Made by a program: the position numbers and the translations under genes. Under the pieces are notes generated by a model. The model did no database searches. It saw only the letters and a program-made list of their open reading frames with translations, and was not told the DNA's origin. A stretch of 64,000 bases of DNA from Pegea sp. RAD2-039 (lineage: Eukaryota; Chordata; Thaliacea; Salpida; Salpidae): contig JAQGEQ010000171.1 in NCBI GenBank assembly GCA_034620365.1, positions 310,001 to 374,000 on the forward strand, written 5' to 3'. Positions 26,135-37,301 of the stretch are shown here, piece by piece (within the stretch, counting starts at the first letter, position 1; each line of letters starts with the position of its first letter).

Positions 26135-29100
26135 AATCACAAGTATTGAATAATCCTTGAATGAAACATATAAGTATCAATTTAAACTATTAAACCTAAT
26201 GAGCCGAAATGGCCATTGCATATTTAGATATACAATTAAATTAATCTAATAATCATACTTTTATTATGCTTACTTTATTTGTTTATATTTAAATATGTAT
26301 AAACAAATTAAAATTTTTTATTACACTTATATCAAAAAAATGAACCTAAAATAAATAACTTGACACATTTGTTCAAAGCTTTGTATAAATAAATGCTTGC
26401 TTTTCTAAATCTACTAACTTTCAAATATAATCAGCCAAGTCATAAACAATGTTAAAAAGTAAAAAATTGTGAATAAAATTTAGGAGGAAATTTATTGGTA
26501 TAGTTGGAAGTAAATATTATAAAAATAAAATCTTATTTTATTAAGAGTATAGAAAGAAAAAAAGATGAACCAAAGCTATAAACAAAGTTTGTAAATCATT
26601 AGACTATATAGGTTTTAAATCAGAAAATAAAAATAGTTTTAACAAACTCCAATCGTTGATCAATGAAGAGGCCTAAGCCTTCTCGATGCAATAAAAATAA
26701 AAATGAAGACAAAAGAAACCACAATCCTTGGCTTGATTAGTATGAGCGTTTTCTAATTAATAAAGTTGAATTTCGTAAAGAAGAAGTATTCTTTAGTTTA
26801 AAAACTTTCGATAGCACAGCTCCATACTATCTACAGGGCAATGTTCAGATAAAATGATTCGGAACGTTTTAGACTTCAAATGAACTCAAGTTCAGTACCC
26901 TAAAAATCCAAATTCATTGCAGAAAGCGATTTAATTTTTGAATAGGGATAAATAATTTAAAACGGTCTTTTTAGTTTTTATGAGTAAATAGAGATTCCTG
27001 ATCATGAATATCATTAAATAAATAGAAAGATGTAATCGGCTCAAAGCTACATTGGTGTGTTTTGATATTACAATAACTGGAGATAACTTATTAGATTAGA
27101 TACAAAGGGTTTATGAAATTCATCGGAAATTCGTATAAGGCAAAGTTAACATTAACATTAATTATTGCAAATTTCGGAAATCAGATTCGAATTGAAATTT
27201 GAGGAGGTAAGTGTTTCGTCAATGGCTCTACGGTTATTGTGAGAATCATTTAAAACCAGTTGGCTTCATCATTAATATTTCATGAAATCTTTTGTTCACT
27301 TCGATAGAGATGAGATGAACCAAGGGGAGGCATTAATGAAACTCTATTGCCGGATCCTCTTTAGAGCAAGTTTTGATTGATAATCTCCATTACAAGTTTG
27401 TGCTGATAAAGATGGTTTGCCAAAAATGGACTCGAAATTTTGTATACTAGAATTTGGATTCCTGCTACTTTTATCAGGGCTCATCACAATTAATCATAAG
27501 CACGTGGTTCACTTGATGACAGTTTTTACCTTCATTGATTTAAATAGAAACGTCTAACAAAGTTTTTTTCACCATTGATTTTTAGTTTAACAAAACAAAA
27601 AAAGTTTGAATAGATTTTTGACCAAATATTTTAGTTCATTTCTAGTAATATACAAATCACTCAGTATAAACAATTTTTTCACAACTCATGCTTAGCCTTA
27701 ACAATAAATATAACCTTAAATTAAAAAACCTTATGTAAATATACTTGGATGGCAGTAAAATATTTTGCCGCTTACGTTAATGAGTCAATAACAAACTCTG
27801 TTAGAGATAGACGTTTTTGGCATTTATCATCTTTAAAGCTTTTGGATATTATATAACTGATGATTATATAAACAGCAACTGAAAATAAATTTTATGGCTT
27901 TCAAAGTTATCAAAAAATTTACTCGTCTGTTTCAGCCACTCGTGTAAAGTACTAGTTGTTAGGAGTTGTCACGCTAAAGTGGAGGAAGAAACAGATATTA
28001 TATTTCATTTGTAACCAATACTTTATAATAAAGAAAACAACTAATTTTATATTTGACTATGCCAGCAAAATGATAAGGAAGATATCTCATAGTTTTGGAA
28101 AAGTTAGTAAGTTTAAATCATTGACAAAATGATAAATGGAGTTACAAACGTTTTCTGAAATATATCTGAAATTTGTGGAAGACAAAGTCTTGACTTTAAA
28201 CGACTCCAGTATATACCAGTATATGATGACATATATTTAAATAAATTAGATGGTAGTAATGTGTGGGTTCAAGCCCAAAAAACTAACAGCAAAAAATTGG
28301 AAAAGTTACCAGATATTTTGTACTTCCTAAGAATTTGCACTAAAACGGAATTTTTGTCGGAGAAGAAGCACGGAGTCAAACATAGAAAGTAAGATAAATT
28401 TGTTGTTTTTTTATTTACCAGCAAGCCTTATAAATGAATGCAAAATATAGAAATAATTATCTTCAAAGAAACAAAATACTTGAAGAAGAAAAACTTGATT
28501 GTTAGATTAATTAGATGAATATTTTATTTTATCGAGCATTGTATGAGAAAGCATATATCTAGCTAGTCGTCAGTGACTCTATTTTCATAAGCAATTTAAT
28601 GCTCGTAAACTAATAACTTATAAGAAAAATAAATTGCAGTAATTAGCAGTAAGCAAATTCTGTAGCAAGTTTGGCAGTTTATAAATGACATAGTGAACTG
28701 CAGAAACAAAATAACTTTAAGTAAATTTAGCATTTTGAAATAATAAATCTGGAAAAAGTATGAACACTACGGAGGCATAAATAAATACAAATTTTTAATT
28801 AAAAATACATTTAAAGCAGAGAAACGAGGAAACTAACAAAGTTTCCATCGTTATGGAATTCATCTATTATTATTCTTAAGTAAATATATTCAACAATAGT
28901 ATTCCAAGGACAACATAACTTGAATATCCATTCAGATGTAAATTATTATCAAACATTTTTTAATGTATATTTGCAGAAACTGTGCTTGAATAATTGAAAT
29001 TTTTTAACAAATACTGCAGAATTAATATCTGTTCACAAATTTAATAGAACTTTTTTAATTAATGAACTACTACGAAACAATTGTCATAGTGATGTCATAA

Positions 29101-29177
29101 TTGATCACATCAACTGACTAACTTTTTCAACTTTTTCACTAAATTATATTTTGATCCTGAGGAGTATATATTTCAAA
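26135..29177. other. 5' flank of ARL13-like copy D
   Basis: Inverted match to 5383-8426, including the segment (about 26820-27540) that is missing from the B unit. The LINE 5' remnant is at about 27150-27710. No separate gene is seen. Confidence 0.6.
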
Positions 29178-30946
29178 ATGAATAAACTTATTAATTTTTT
29201 TCGACCAACACGGTAAGACTTAATCTGATAAAGACTTCTATAACTGACTAATTATAATATTATTTCAGTGAAATCTCACTTCCTGTAGTGGGTCTGGACG
29301 GCAGTGGAAAGACCACACTAGTGAATAGGTTGGCTGGCTTGCCAGCTTATGACGATATTCCTACGATTGGTTTAAACACTGTTTTTATCAAAAAAGGTTT
29401 GTAGTGAAATATTTTCTCAGTTTTGATACACAATTATCGATTTGATGCTAATAGGACGTTATGATATCAACTTTTTTGACTTGGGTGGTGGAAAATCTAT
29501 CAGAAATATTTGGAAAAGTTTTAATGCTGAAGCTCATGGTATAGTCTTTGTTTTGGACTCTACGAACCCATTTAGACTTTTAGAAGCTAAATCTGCTTTG
29601 CAAGAGCTTTTGACTGATGACCATTTGAAAAATAAGCCGATCTTAATGTGAGATAAGCCATTTATAATTTACTATAAAATTTAATTAGTAACATTTGCTA
29701 TAAAGAATTGAAAACTTAATTGAATGAAGTTAAGAAGTTGTTTTTCTATAAAATTTGTTTTGTTTTGCAGCTTTGCTAATAAAAGTGACCAAAAAGAATC
29801 TATGACTAAAAAACAAGTTGAAATTTGGCTTAATTTGGATGATCTCTGTAAAAATCATCCTTACCAACTGGTAATGAAAATTTTTGTTAATAACTTTTAA
29901 TTTAAGTTTTATTTTACTTCGAAATAAACTTTAAAACATATCACAATTTTAGATTGAAGAAAGCTAAACGATGTAAACTCTAGAGATATTTAGAAATCGA
30001 AATAAAAATTGTTTGTTTGATTATGTATAAATTAAAAATCTATGTAAATTTTGTATTTATTAATAATATTCAAATCATTTAATAAAAGGTACGAGCTTCT
30101 GCCACTGAAAAGCGATCAGTAAATGGTGGAATAAGATGGTTACTGAAAAGTATTGCTAAAAAGTATGAAATGTTAGAGAAACAAGTTGCAGAAGATGCTG
30201 AAAAGATAAAGAAGATGATTAAGAAGGAAAACGCTCTTAGAAAAGAACGAATTAAGAAGATAATTGAAGAGAGGTTAGATTGAGTTTTAATTTAACATTT
30301 TTGTTTGTATGTATATCGATTATATGATTTCAGTGAAGAAATAGTTGAGAATGCTGAAAAACCAAAAATCAAAACTAGCAAAAAGTTAGAATCTACCGAG
30401 GGAACGTTGACAGTGAATAAGAAAAAGTTGCAACCAACTCTGGAAAAGTTGAAACCAACTCTTGAGAAGTTGGAACCAACTCTTGAGAAGTTGAAACCAA
30501 CTCTTGAGAAGGTGGAACCAACTCTTGAAAAGGTGGAACCAACTCTTGAGAAGGTGCAACCAACTCTTGAAAAGGTGGAACCAACTCTTGAGAAGGTGGA
30601 ATCAACTCTTAAGAAGTTTGAACCAACTCTTGAGAAGGTGGAACCAACTCTTGAGAAGGTGGAACCAACTCTTGAGAAGGTGGAACCAACTCTTGAGAAG
30701 TTTGAACCAACTCTTGAGAAGTTTGAACCAACTCTTAAGAAGTTTGAACCAACTTTTGAGAAGTTTGAACCAACTCTTGAGAAGGTGGAACCAACTCTTG
30801 AGAAGTTGGAACCAACTCTTGAGAAGGTGGAACCATCTCTTGAGAAGTTGGAACCAACACTTGAGAAGGTGGAACCAACACTTGAGAAGGTGGAACCAAC
30901 TCTTGAGAAGGTGGAACCAACTCTTGAAAAGGTGGAACATATGTGA
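29178..30946 (+). CDS. ARL13-like small GTPase, copy D, 24 heptads, tail lost
   Basis: Exons at 29178-29212, 29269-29396, 29455-29647, 29771-29870, 30089-30273 and 30334-30946 give 417 codons plus stop. The GTPase part is the A type (MTKKQVE in exon 4). The heptad array runs from residue 247 to 414 and is followed only by EHM and a stop. A deletion of roughly 300 bp joins the array to sequence that lies downstream of the stop in the other copies (compare 21770-21800), removing the unique tail of about 50 residues. The frame stays open, so the product would be a tail-less ARL13-like protein. Confidence 0.87.
30431..30934 (+). repeat. 21-bp coding minisatellite, 24 units (copy D)
   Basis: 24 in-frame heptads, including a cluster of phenylalanine-ending units (EPTLEKF, EPTLKKF, EPTFEKF) not seen as a cluster in the other copies. 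One unit reads EPSLEKL. The array is truncated at its 3' end by the deletion described for copy D. Confidence 0.95.
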
Positions 30947-31199
30947 ATATATGTGAAGTATCAGCCACCATATGATGTTACAAATGTTGATGTGAAAATT
31001 GTAGTTAATAATTTGTAAAACTGTTTATTAATCATTCGTATTTTTGTATCATCAGTTTGTTTTTTTTTGAAAAGTTTGCTGTAAAAGATTCGCCTTACTT
31101 AAATGATATAGAAATACAACTTCATGTAATAAAAACAAAACTTACAAAAACAATTTGAATCAATTTATTTTAAGAGTCTTCCTTACATTATTCCTTATG

Positions 31200-32130
31200 G
31201 TAATTTTCAAGCGAAGTTTTTAATCTAGAGTCTTGTTTGTTGTCATAAATGGCAAAGATTGATTGAAAGCCAAATACTTGATGAGTAATCTCTTAACTCA
31301 GAGGCATGACAGAGGCCCCACGAGCTGGATGAATTCATTTATAGAGTTTAATCGAAGAAACGAAGTTCTTTCGCCAGTTTATTACCGGGTATCAATCCAA
31401 TTTAATAAAAAATATAATTAACGGACTGCTTAACCGAGTACGGCTATAAGGATTTTAAAATTCTTTCTCATATTCGAAGTTAGTTTTTCATATCTACCCT
31501 TCAGTGGTTCGCGGAGTAGAGAGCTCCATAAGCAGCGATATCTTCTTAATTGTCGATATCAGTGTAGAGTGATTTCATATCGCGCTTGCATGTATCTTTA
31601 AAAGAAAGACAGGACGGCCGATGTTACGGCCTCCTATACAACAAACTCTTTGGGATCTTTCTATTTTCCATCTGACGGACGTATACGAGTTAACGAAGCC
31701 CTTGTTTGCATACTATGTTGTACATTGTTGTCAGGTGATTCAAGATTTTTTTGTTTAAGATATGTTGCTGTCACCTGATAAGTTGGATACGACAATGACT
31801 GCAAAATTGAAAAATGTTAAGTTTATTTTTGTTAACTTTCGACAAATTCATAGTTCCGCTGGCGTAGAATAGTGTACTGCGGACAAAGGCTCTTTGAATA
31901 GCAGTCTTTGTGTTAATAAAAAGCTTTGGATTCTCCCTGACCCTGGAGTTGAACTGTTCAAGTGTACCCGATGCCTTACCGATGCGATTGTTGGTCTCGG
32001 CTTCGATTATGTTGATTGTGTTATTTTTGAGCCAACATACATTATACATATACTCCTTATACAAATAATCCTTGAGGGAATTTTCGCTCGCTGATATTTG
32101 GTTTCTAACTATATTCCTCAACTAAAACTA
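31200..32130 (-). mobile_element. LINE remnant, post-RT region (family 2)
   Basis: The minus-strand frame from about 32121 to 31771 reads RIGKASGTLEQFNSRVREN and later VRSTLFYASGTMNLS. These match the IGKASxTFxxLxxRVWxN and STLLYGSETWTL segments downstream of RT in a widespread LINE type. The C-terminal part continues toward 31430 and then into the flank shared with genes B and C. About 31150-31600 is near-identical to the other copies, while 31600-31750 is clearly more diverged. Confidence 0.7.
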
Positions 32131-33863
32131 AGATTTTATTTTTGGTTGATGAAAATCCTGAGCTTTTAATGAAGTAGCCTACAACAATTCAACTTTTTCC
32201 GAACTTTCAATTATTCTTGCTTCTGTGTATAAAATTTGTTAGTATTGATTCTGGATTGTGGTTAATCTCTCTTTCTCTCAGAGGTTGATGATGGAAATTT
32301 TTAGTCGTTTAACCTCATCCAAAAATATACAAATTCATTTTGAGCAAAAAGTAAAAATTCAAAAAAACACTTCTTTGCAACATCTTCAACCAGAGTCGAG
32401 GCTTGACTACCGCACAATTATGTCTAGAATCTACTACTAAATCTTTCTAATTAAAACTTCACCCTCCTATGACTTTTGAAGAAATACCTTTCCAGAAATA
32501 TATCTCAACAAAGTACTTCCTGTTGTAATTAGCTTACAAATACTAGATGACAGAGCCTTTTTCACCTAAAATTGAAACTTATTTTTTTTCATTTTTTCAT
32601 GAGCAACTCTTTCGTTTTTATATTTGAGGATCTTTTATGAATGTCTTGATTACTTTACTCCTTTTAAAAACATCTATAATGGCATGGTTCAATTTTTTCG
32701 ACAACTGAGTCAACCGCCGCACTTTATGGGCTTGGCTAGTCACTGTGGTTTCGCAATTACTTGTCTATCTTACTTTTTTTTGGAAGATCTCTTCTCAAGC
32801 TAACATACCCAGCTATAGTTTTGCTCTTCCTCATATTTGAAACACGTGCGTGATCCAGCTCGAAATTTGTTAAAATCATGAAGCTTGTTATTTCCACACT
32901 TAAAATAAATCCGTTCAACTCTATTCAAGCTTCTACCAGTGTGTCATCATCGAAGAGCTGGTTGTTTCACTAGGTGTCCTTTATGATGAAGCCAAAGTTT
33001 TATTCTTTGACGACCGTTGCCATAATCCATCTATAAATAATCTCTAATCCCGAAATACACTTGTCTAAGAAACAAGTAAAAGCTTTCTTCTAGCGACGCC
33101 ACTCTTTTGCTACCGACGGCTTATCCGAGTTTATAAGCATTATTTTAGGCTCAAACAGCTTATCAATTTGTATATTAAAAAAAACTATAATATATACTGT
33201 TGCATACAAAACTTCATAACTGTCGCTGAACTTTAACTGCACTCCAATAACTAGCCAAGACTACTATTAACAATTTGGCCCCAAAAAGATAGCAGGATAA
33301 CATGTAATGTTAATAACTTCTTACAAAAGCTTTTTTTTATTATAAAATACATCCCACAGCAACCTAGATGTAGATCACACAGTTATGCCTGCTCTAGAAT
33401 GACATTTACATATGCGGTAAAATAACCTTCTGTTATACAGTTCAAATAAACCATATTCATGTAAAGATTTAAGTGGAGTTCAAAAACGACTTTAAAAATT
33501 GATTCTAACATAAATTGATAAGCAAGTGACTGTAAGAATATTTTCTAAATGGAAGCTAGTACTAAGCTTGTCGAAGTCCGTTTATATGCAGATAATTTTA
33601 ACAAAAAGATTATATTTAAAAAACTTTTATAAAAAAATCAGTTTTCAACTGACTGCAGAGATAAAACTGACTTGAAAAAAATGAAAAAGCTAAAAAGATT
33701 TCAAAAGATATATGCTTTGAATTCACGTTGAAGTTCTTTTAATACCAACAACCCCACCATAAATATAAAGTTAATTTTACACCAACTCAATTTTCTAAAA
33801 ATGTCTGCAACTTATCAAGAAAAAATGAAAATTATACAATAAGGTTTTGAATAATTTAATTTT
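32131..33863. other. Intergenic, nothing recognised
   Basis: AT-rich with a slightly GC-richer stretch around 32700-33130. No exon chain, repeat relationship within the window, or RNA gene is seen. Confidence 0.5.
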
Positions 33864-35040
33864 TCAAACAGTTTCCAGTTTCATTTGTTTTTTGCAATCT
33901 TCTTCAACCACTTCAAGCTGTGAGTAAGCTCTCTTTTCATGTTTTTCGACATTTTTTCCGAAATTCTTGTAGTAAGAAGAAACATTTTGCTGGATATCAG
34001 CAGATGAAAATTTAATTGATGAAGCAAAGGAATCCAAAGCTTCATCAACTTTTTGAACCGACCAATCAGAAGTTGTGAAGACGTATTCAGATAAGACATA
34101 CTGATCTTCCTTTGCAGATAACACTAACAAGACTTCTTCACTTGTAGACTTCCATGATTTGAAGCAACAATCCACCATCATAAAATTTGAAGGGAGATCA
34201 ACCGTAAACTTCTCACTCAAGTTACTTTCGTTAACTGAAAAAACTCGAAATACTGAAGACTGCACACAAGACACAACCACCAAATTGCTGTTGTTACACG
34301 CCTTCAATAGAGTTGGCGGAGTTTTGAACAAGTCGTTATTCATCAAATCAAAACTGGCCAATTCTTTTCCAGTTAGTAATTCCCACAGTTTAAGACTGCC
34401 GTCACCAGATGTCGAAAGAAGATTCTTTCCGTTGCACACCGGCAAAATTTTGCATACAAACTCTGTATGCCCCATGCAGAATGACTCAATGACGTATGGA
34501 TGATTTAAAACACTAACACGAATCTTTTCATCGCGATCGCACGTGATTACATGATCACGTGTGCAAGCTACATCAAGAAGCATGGAAATGTGTCCGATAA
34601 CAGGAAGATTTGTGTCTTCTTTTTTATCTACAGATAACAGAGAAAATTAAAAAAATTAATTTAGTAAAACTAATCATATATCTAGTAAACTCACCTTCAC
34701 TTAAAATGTCATAAATATAAACATTCCCGCATCTATCAGCAACAATTACTTTGGTTTCATCGTGATCAAAAGCAAAACTTGATGAACATCTTTTTAGATT
34801 TATAACTTTTAACTTCGTGAAATTTCTACTTTCAACCTTCCAAATTACCAGCTTCTTATCAGTATATAATAATCCAAATAAATTATAGCTAATTGAAAAT
34901 TGAGCATTTTGAAAACCCTTATCATCATCAAGTTCTTGAATAATTTCTGAATTAACATTCGGAGTAAAATAGATTTTGTTGGTAGTGACAACAACAGCAC
35001 ATGAAGGACTTAATACAAGTTTTGTCATTTTATTTAGCAT
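33864..35040 (-). CDS. WDR4: WDR4 / Trm82, tRNA m7G methyltransferase non-catalytic subunit
   Basis: Two exons, 35040-34695 and 34627-33864, encode 369 residues. The intron begins GTGAG and ends TGTAG. Strong family signatures are GHISMLLDVA, CDRDEKIRVS, HPYVIESFCMGHTEFVCKI and SGDGSLKLWELLTGKEL, which are WD-repeat blocks specific to WDR4/Trm82. The protein partners METTL1 (Trm8) in the complex that makes m7G46 in tRNA variable loops. Length is slightly below the vertebrate protein (about 410 aa). The C-terminus is a lysine/glutamate-rich tail. The start codon lies 8 nt after the stop of FAM204A on the same strand, which points to shared transcription. Confidence 0.93.
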
Positions 35041-35048
35041 CAGCTATT

Positions 35049-36697
35049 TTACATATTACTTTTAGTCTCCCACTTTTGTTTGGTTTCAAACCTATAAAAG
35101 CAAAATAATTACATTTTAATTTCATCAACAAAAAACATTTATAAGAAAATAATGTTATAAAAAAGACCTTAAAATTTAATATTAGCAATTTGTATTGTAA
35201 AATATCATAAAAAGTAAACGCTGAAAAACGTTAATAGAAATTCATTTTTTAACTTGCTTTACAATGCAAGAGTAAATATATGAATTCATAAACAAATTAT
35301 TAAATTAACAAAAAGAATTAAAAAGAAACAAAACTATTATCAAAAGTGATTTTGCAACAAGTTTATCAATAATAAAAATGAACGACTCTTGGTAAGACCA
35401 AATAGTAGTCTGTAAGCCCCTACACCACGTCAAGGTTGTCGCTCAAAGTAGGGGTAGATCAAGAAGATTCATCATATTTTTAAACTAAATATAATAACTA
35501 GAGAAGTATCAACTTTCTGCTTCTATTAAAACAATTCTTACGTCCAATGAAGCTTTTTCTTTCTTTTATGAAGTTTTTTTCGTTTGAACTCTTTTTCTTT
35601 ATGAAAATCTTCAGTCATTTTTCTTTTTCTTAATATTTCAATTTCTTCCATTGCAGCTATTTGATCACTATAATCAGAAGCTAGTTGATACTTCCCTTTT
35701 TTCAAAGATTGCTCCAAAAGCATTTCTAATTTTTTCTTTTAAAAAAAAATCATCATTATGACAATTATTCTACAATTTATAAAACGACTGAGTTAATATT
35801 ATTTAGTATTATTCAAACATTTTTATTCACTATTAGTTTTGAAACTATATTAAAAATATGAAAAAGCTTATATCAATAAAGTTAAAATATATTTTATATA
35901 ATAAATAAATATAAAAAACTTTAATACAAATTATCTAAACTTTAAAATCAGTTAATAATTAAAAAAAACAAAAAAATTAAATATATTGATTCTTATAATA
36001 GCAAAGTATAGTTTTGATGAATTCATTAAAATCAAATCAATTAGCATAAAAATCTAAAAACCTGTTTTAATTGAAGTTCAATTCCATCTGTAGAAGTTGA
36101 AGCTTTATCTCCAATTTGTTCAACAATTTTTTGATTTATTGTTGTACTTTAAAAAAATAAAAAAATATTCTAAAACATTAAAATTTATTTTGGTTTATTT
36201 TGAAACTTTTTAATAATGAACAAAATTCTTAAATGAGGCCATAACAATAGTTAAGAAAAATTATATTTGATGAATTAGTTAGTAATATATTTTATAAAAT
36301 AGAACAAAAAACATTTAGACAATTATTTAATAAAACAATCTTACTTTTTAGAGCTATTTAATTTTTGCTTTTCAGGCCAATCAAGTACTTTTTTCTTGGG
36401 CACAGTTTTTATACTTTCTTTATTTTCATGAGACAGCTTTACCACATGCTAAAAAAAAATTAACAATAATAACAGAGTCACAAGAATTAATTAAATAAAA
36501 AAATTAATTATGAAATATTGACTAGGTTATAATTACTATAAATTTTTAGCTTATACAAAGTAGATTATTTTGAAAATTACATCCAGAAACTTCTTTTTTG
36601 CACAATCATTTAACAAAATATTGTCGTCTTCTTCTTCTGTATCACTACCAGATGTTGAAGAAATATCTTCATCTTTTAATCTACCACTAAAAAACAT
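35049..36697 (-). CDS. FAM204A: FAM204A-like protein
   Basis: Five exons, 36697-36581, 36448-36345, 36146-36062, 35735-35542 and 35091-35049, join in phase into 180 codons plus stop. The C-terminus KKKLHWTFETKQKWETKSNM matches the vertebrate FAM204A ending (KKLAWGFExKKRWETKSNMGYM). The N-terminus MFFSGRLKDED followed by an acidic serine-rich stretch resembles the MWSGLLPPG acidic start. The start was chosen on this likeness; in-frame ATGs at 36703 and 36718 are possible. The function of the family is poorly known. The last exon is only 43 nt and ends 8 nt before the WDR4 start. Confidence 0.85.
35385..35465. repeat. GC-richer insert with a 7-bp inverted pair in FAM204A intron 4
   Basis: Within a very AT-rich intron a block stands out by composition. 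It contains CCCCTAC (35417-35423) and GTAGGGG (about 35448-35454), which can form a stem around a 24-nt loop. It could be a small transposon remnant or a structured element. No other copy was found in the window. Confidence 0.4.
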
Positions 36698-37301
36698 TCT
36701 CATAGTAATATTTAACATGGTTTGATAAAACTTTAACCATTTGGATACAGTGATGCCAAACAAAAAAATAAATTTATTATTTAATTTTGAACTTAATTTA
36801 AAGAAAAATAAAACTATATTAAGTTGAGCTTGAATAAACTATTTTTTGAAAAATTTCTTCTGTAAACAATAAAAAAGTTATAATCATTAAAATTTTTTAA
36901 TATAGGTACTTTGCTGCACGTATTTGTACGTCTACTGAGTTTCATCCACCATCAAATAAATACATTATCTCCCTAAAATTCTTATTCGACTTGAAGACTT
37001 ATTTGACAACTCTTGATTCATCTCTTCATATAATCGACCCGAATAGCTAATGGGTCCACCTAAAACGCTAATGGACTAGTGAGCTAATATTACAATTTAA
37101 AACTTGTAACACGAAATGAGTTCAGACCTTGCTCTATAAAGAAACTCAGACCTTGGTCTCTCATTTCAAACTTTTTAATCATCATCATAAGAACTTAAAT
37201 GTTTTGCTTAAAAATGACCGCTTGGAAAACCTTTAGAAATAATTAATAATATTCACTCTAGCTATGAGATTTAAATAGTAGTAGTATAATAATTTATATA
37301 T
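36698..37301. other. Intergenic upstream of FAM204A
   Basis: AT-rich, presumably holding the promoter and 5' UTR of FAM204A. A less AT-rich stretch at about 36910-37160 has no recognisable content. Confidence 0.45.

Larger units (their letters stand above)
19550..31150. repeat. Right arm of large palindrome (ARL13-like copies C and D)
   Basis: Reverse-complement counterpart of 3223-15240, with gene C matching B, the spacer 22000-24240 matching 12560-10330, the flank 24240-29170 matching 10330-5400, and gene D matching A. Start codons of C and D are 9,304 bp apart. Beyond 31150 a further stretch to about 31600 still matches the downstream flank of B and C. Similarity then drops sharply inside a LINE remnant. 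Confidence 0.9.
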
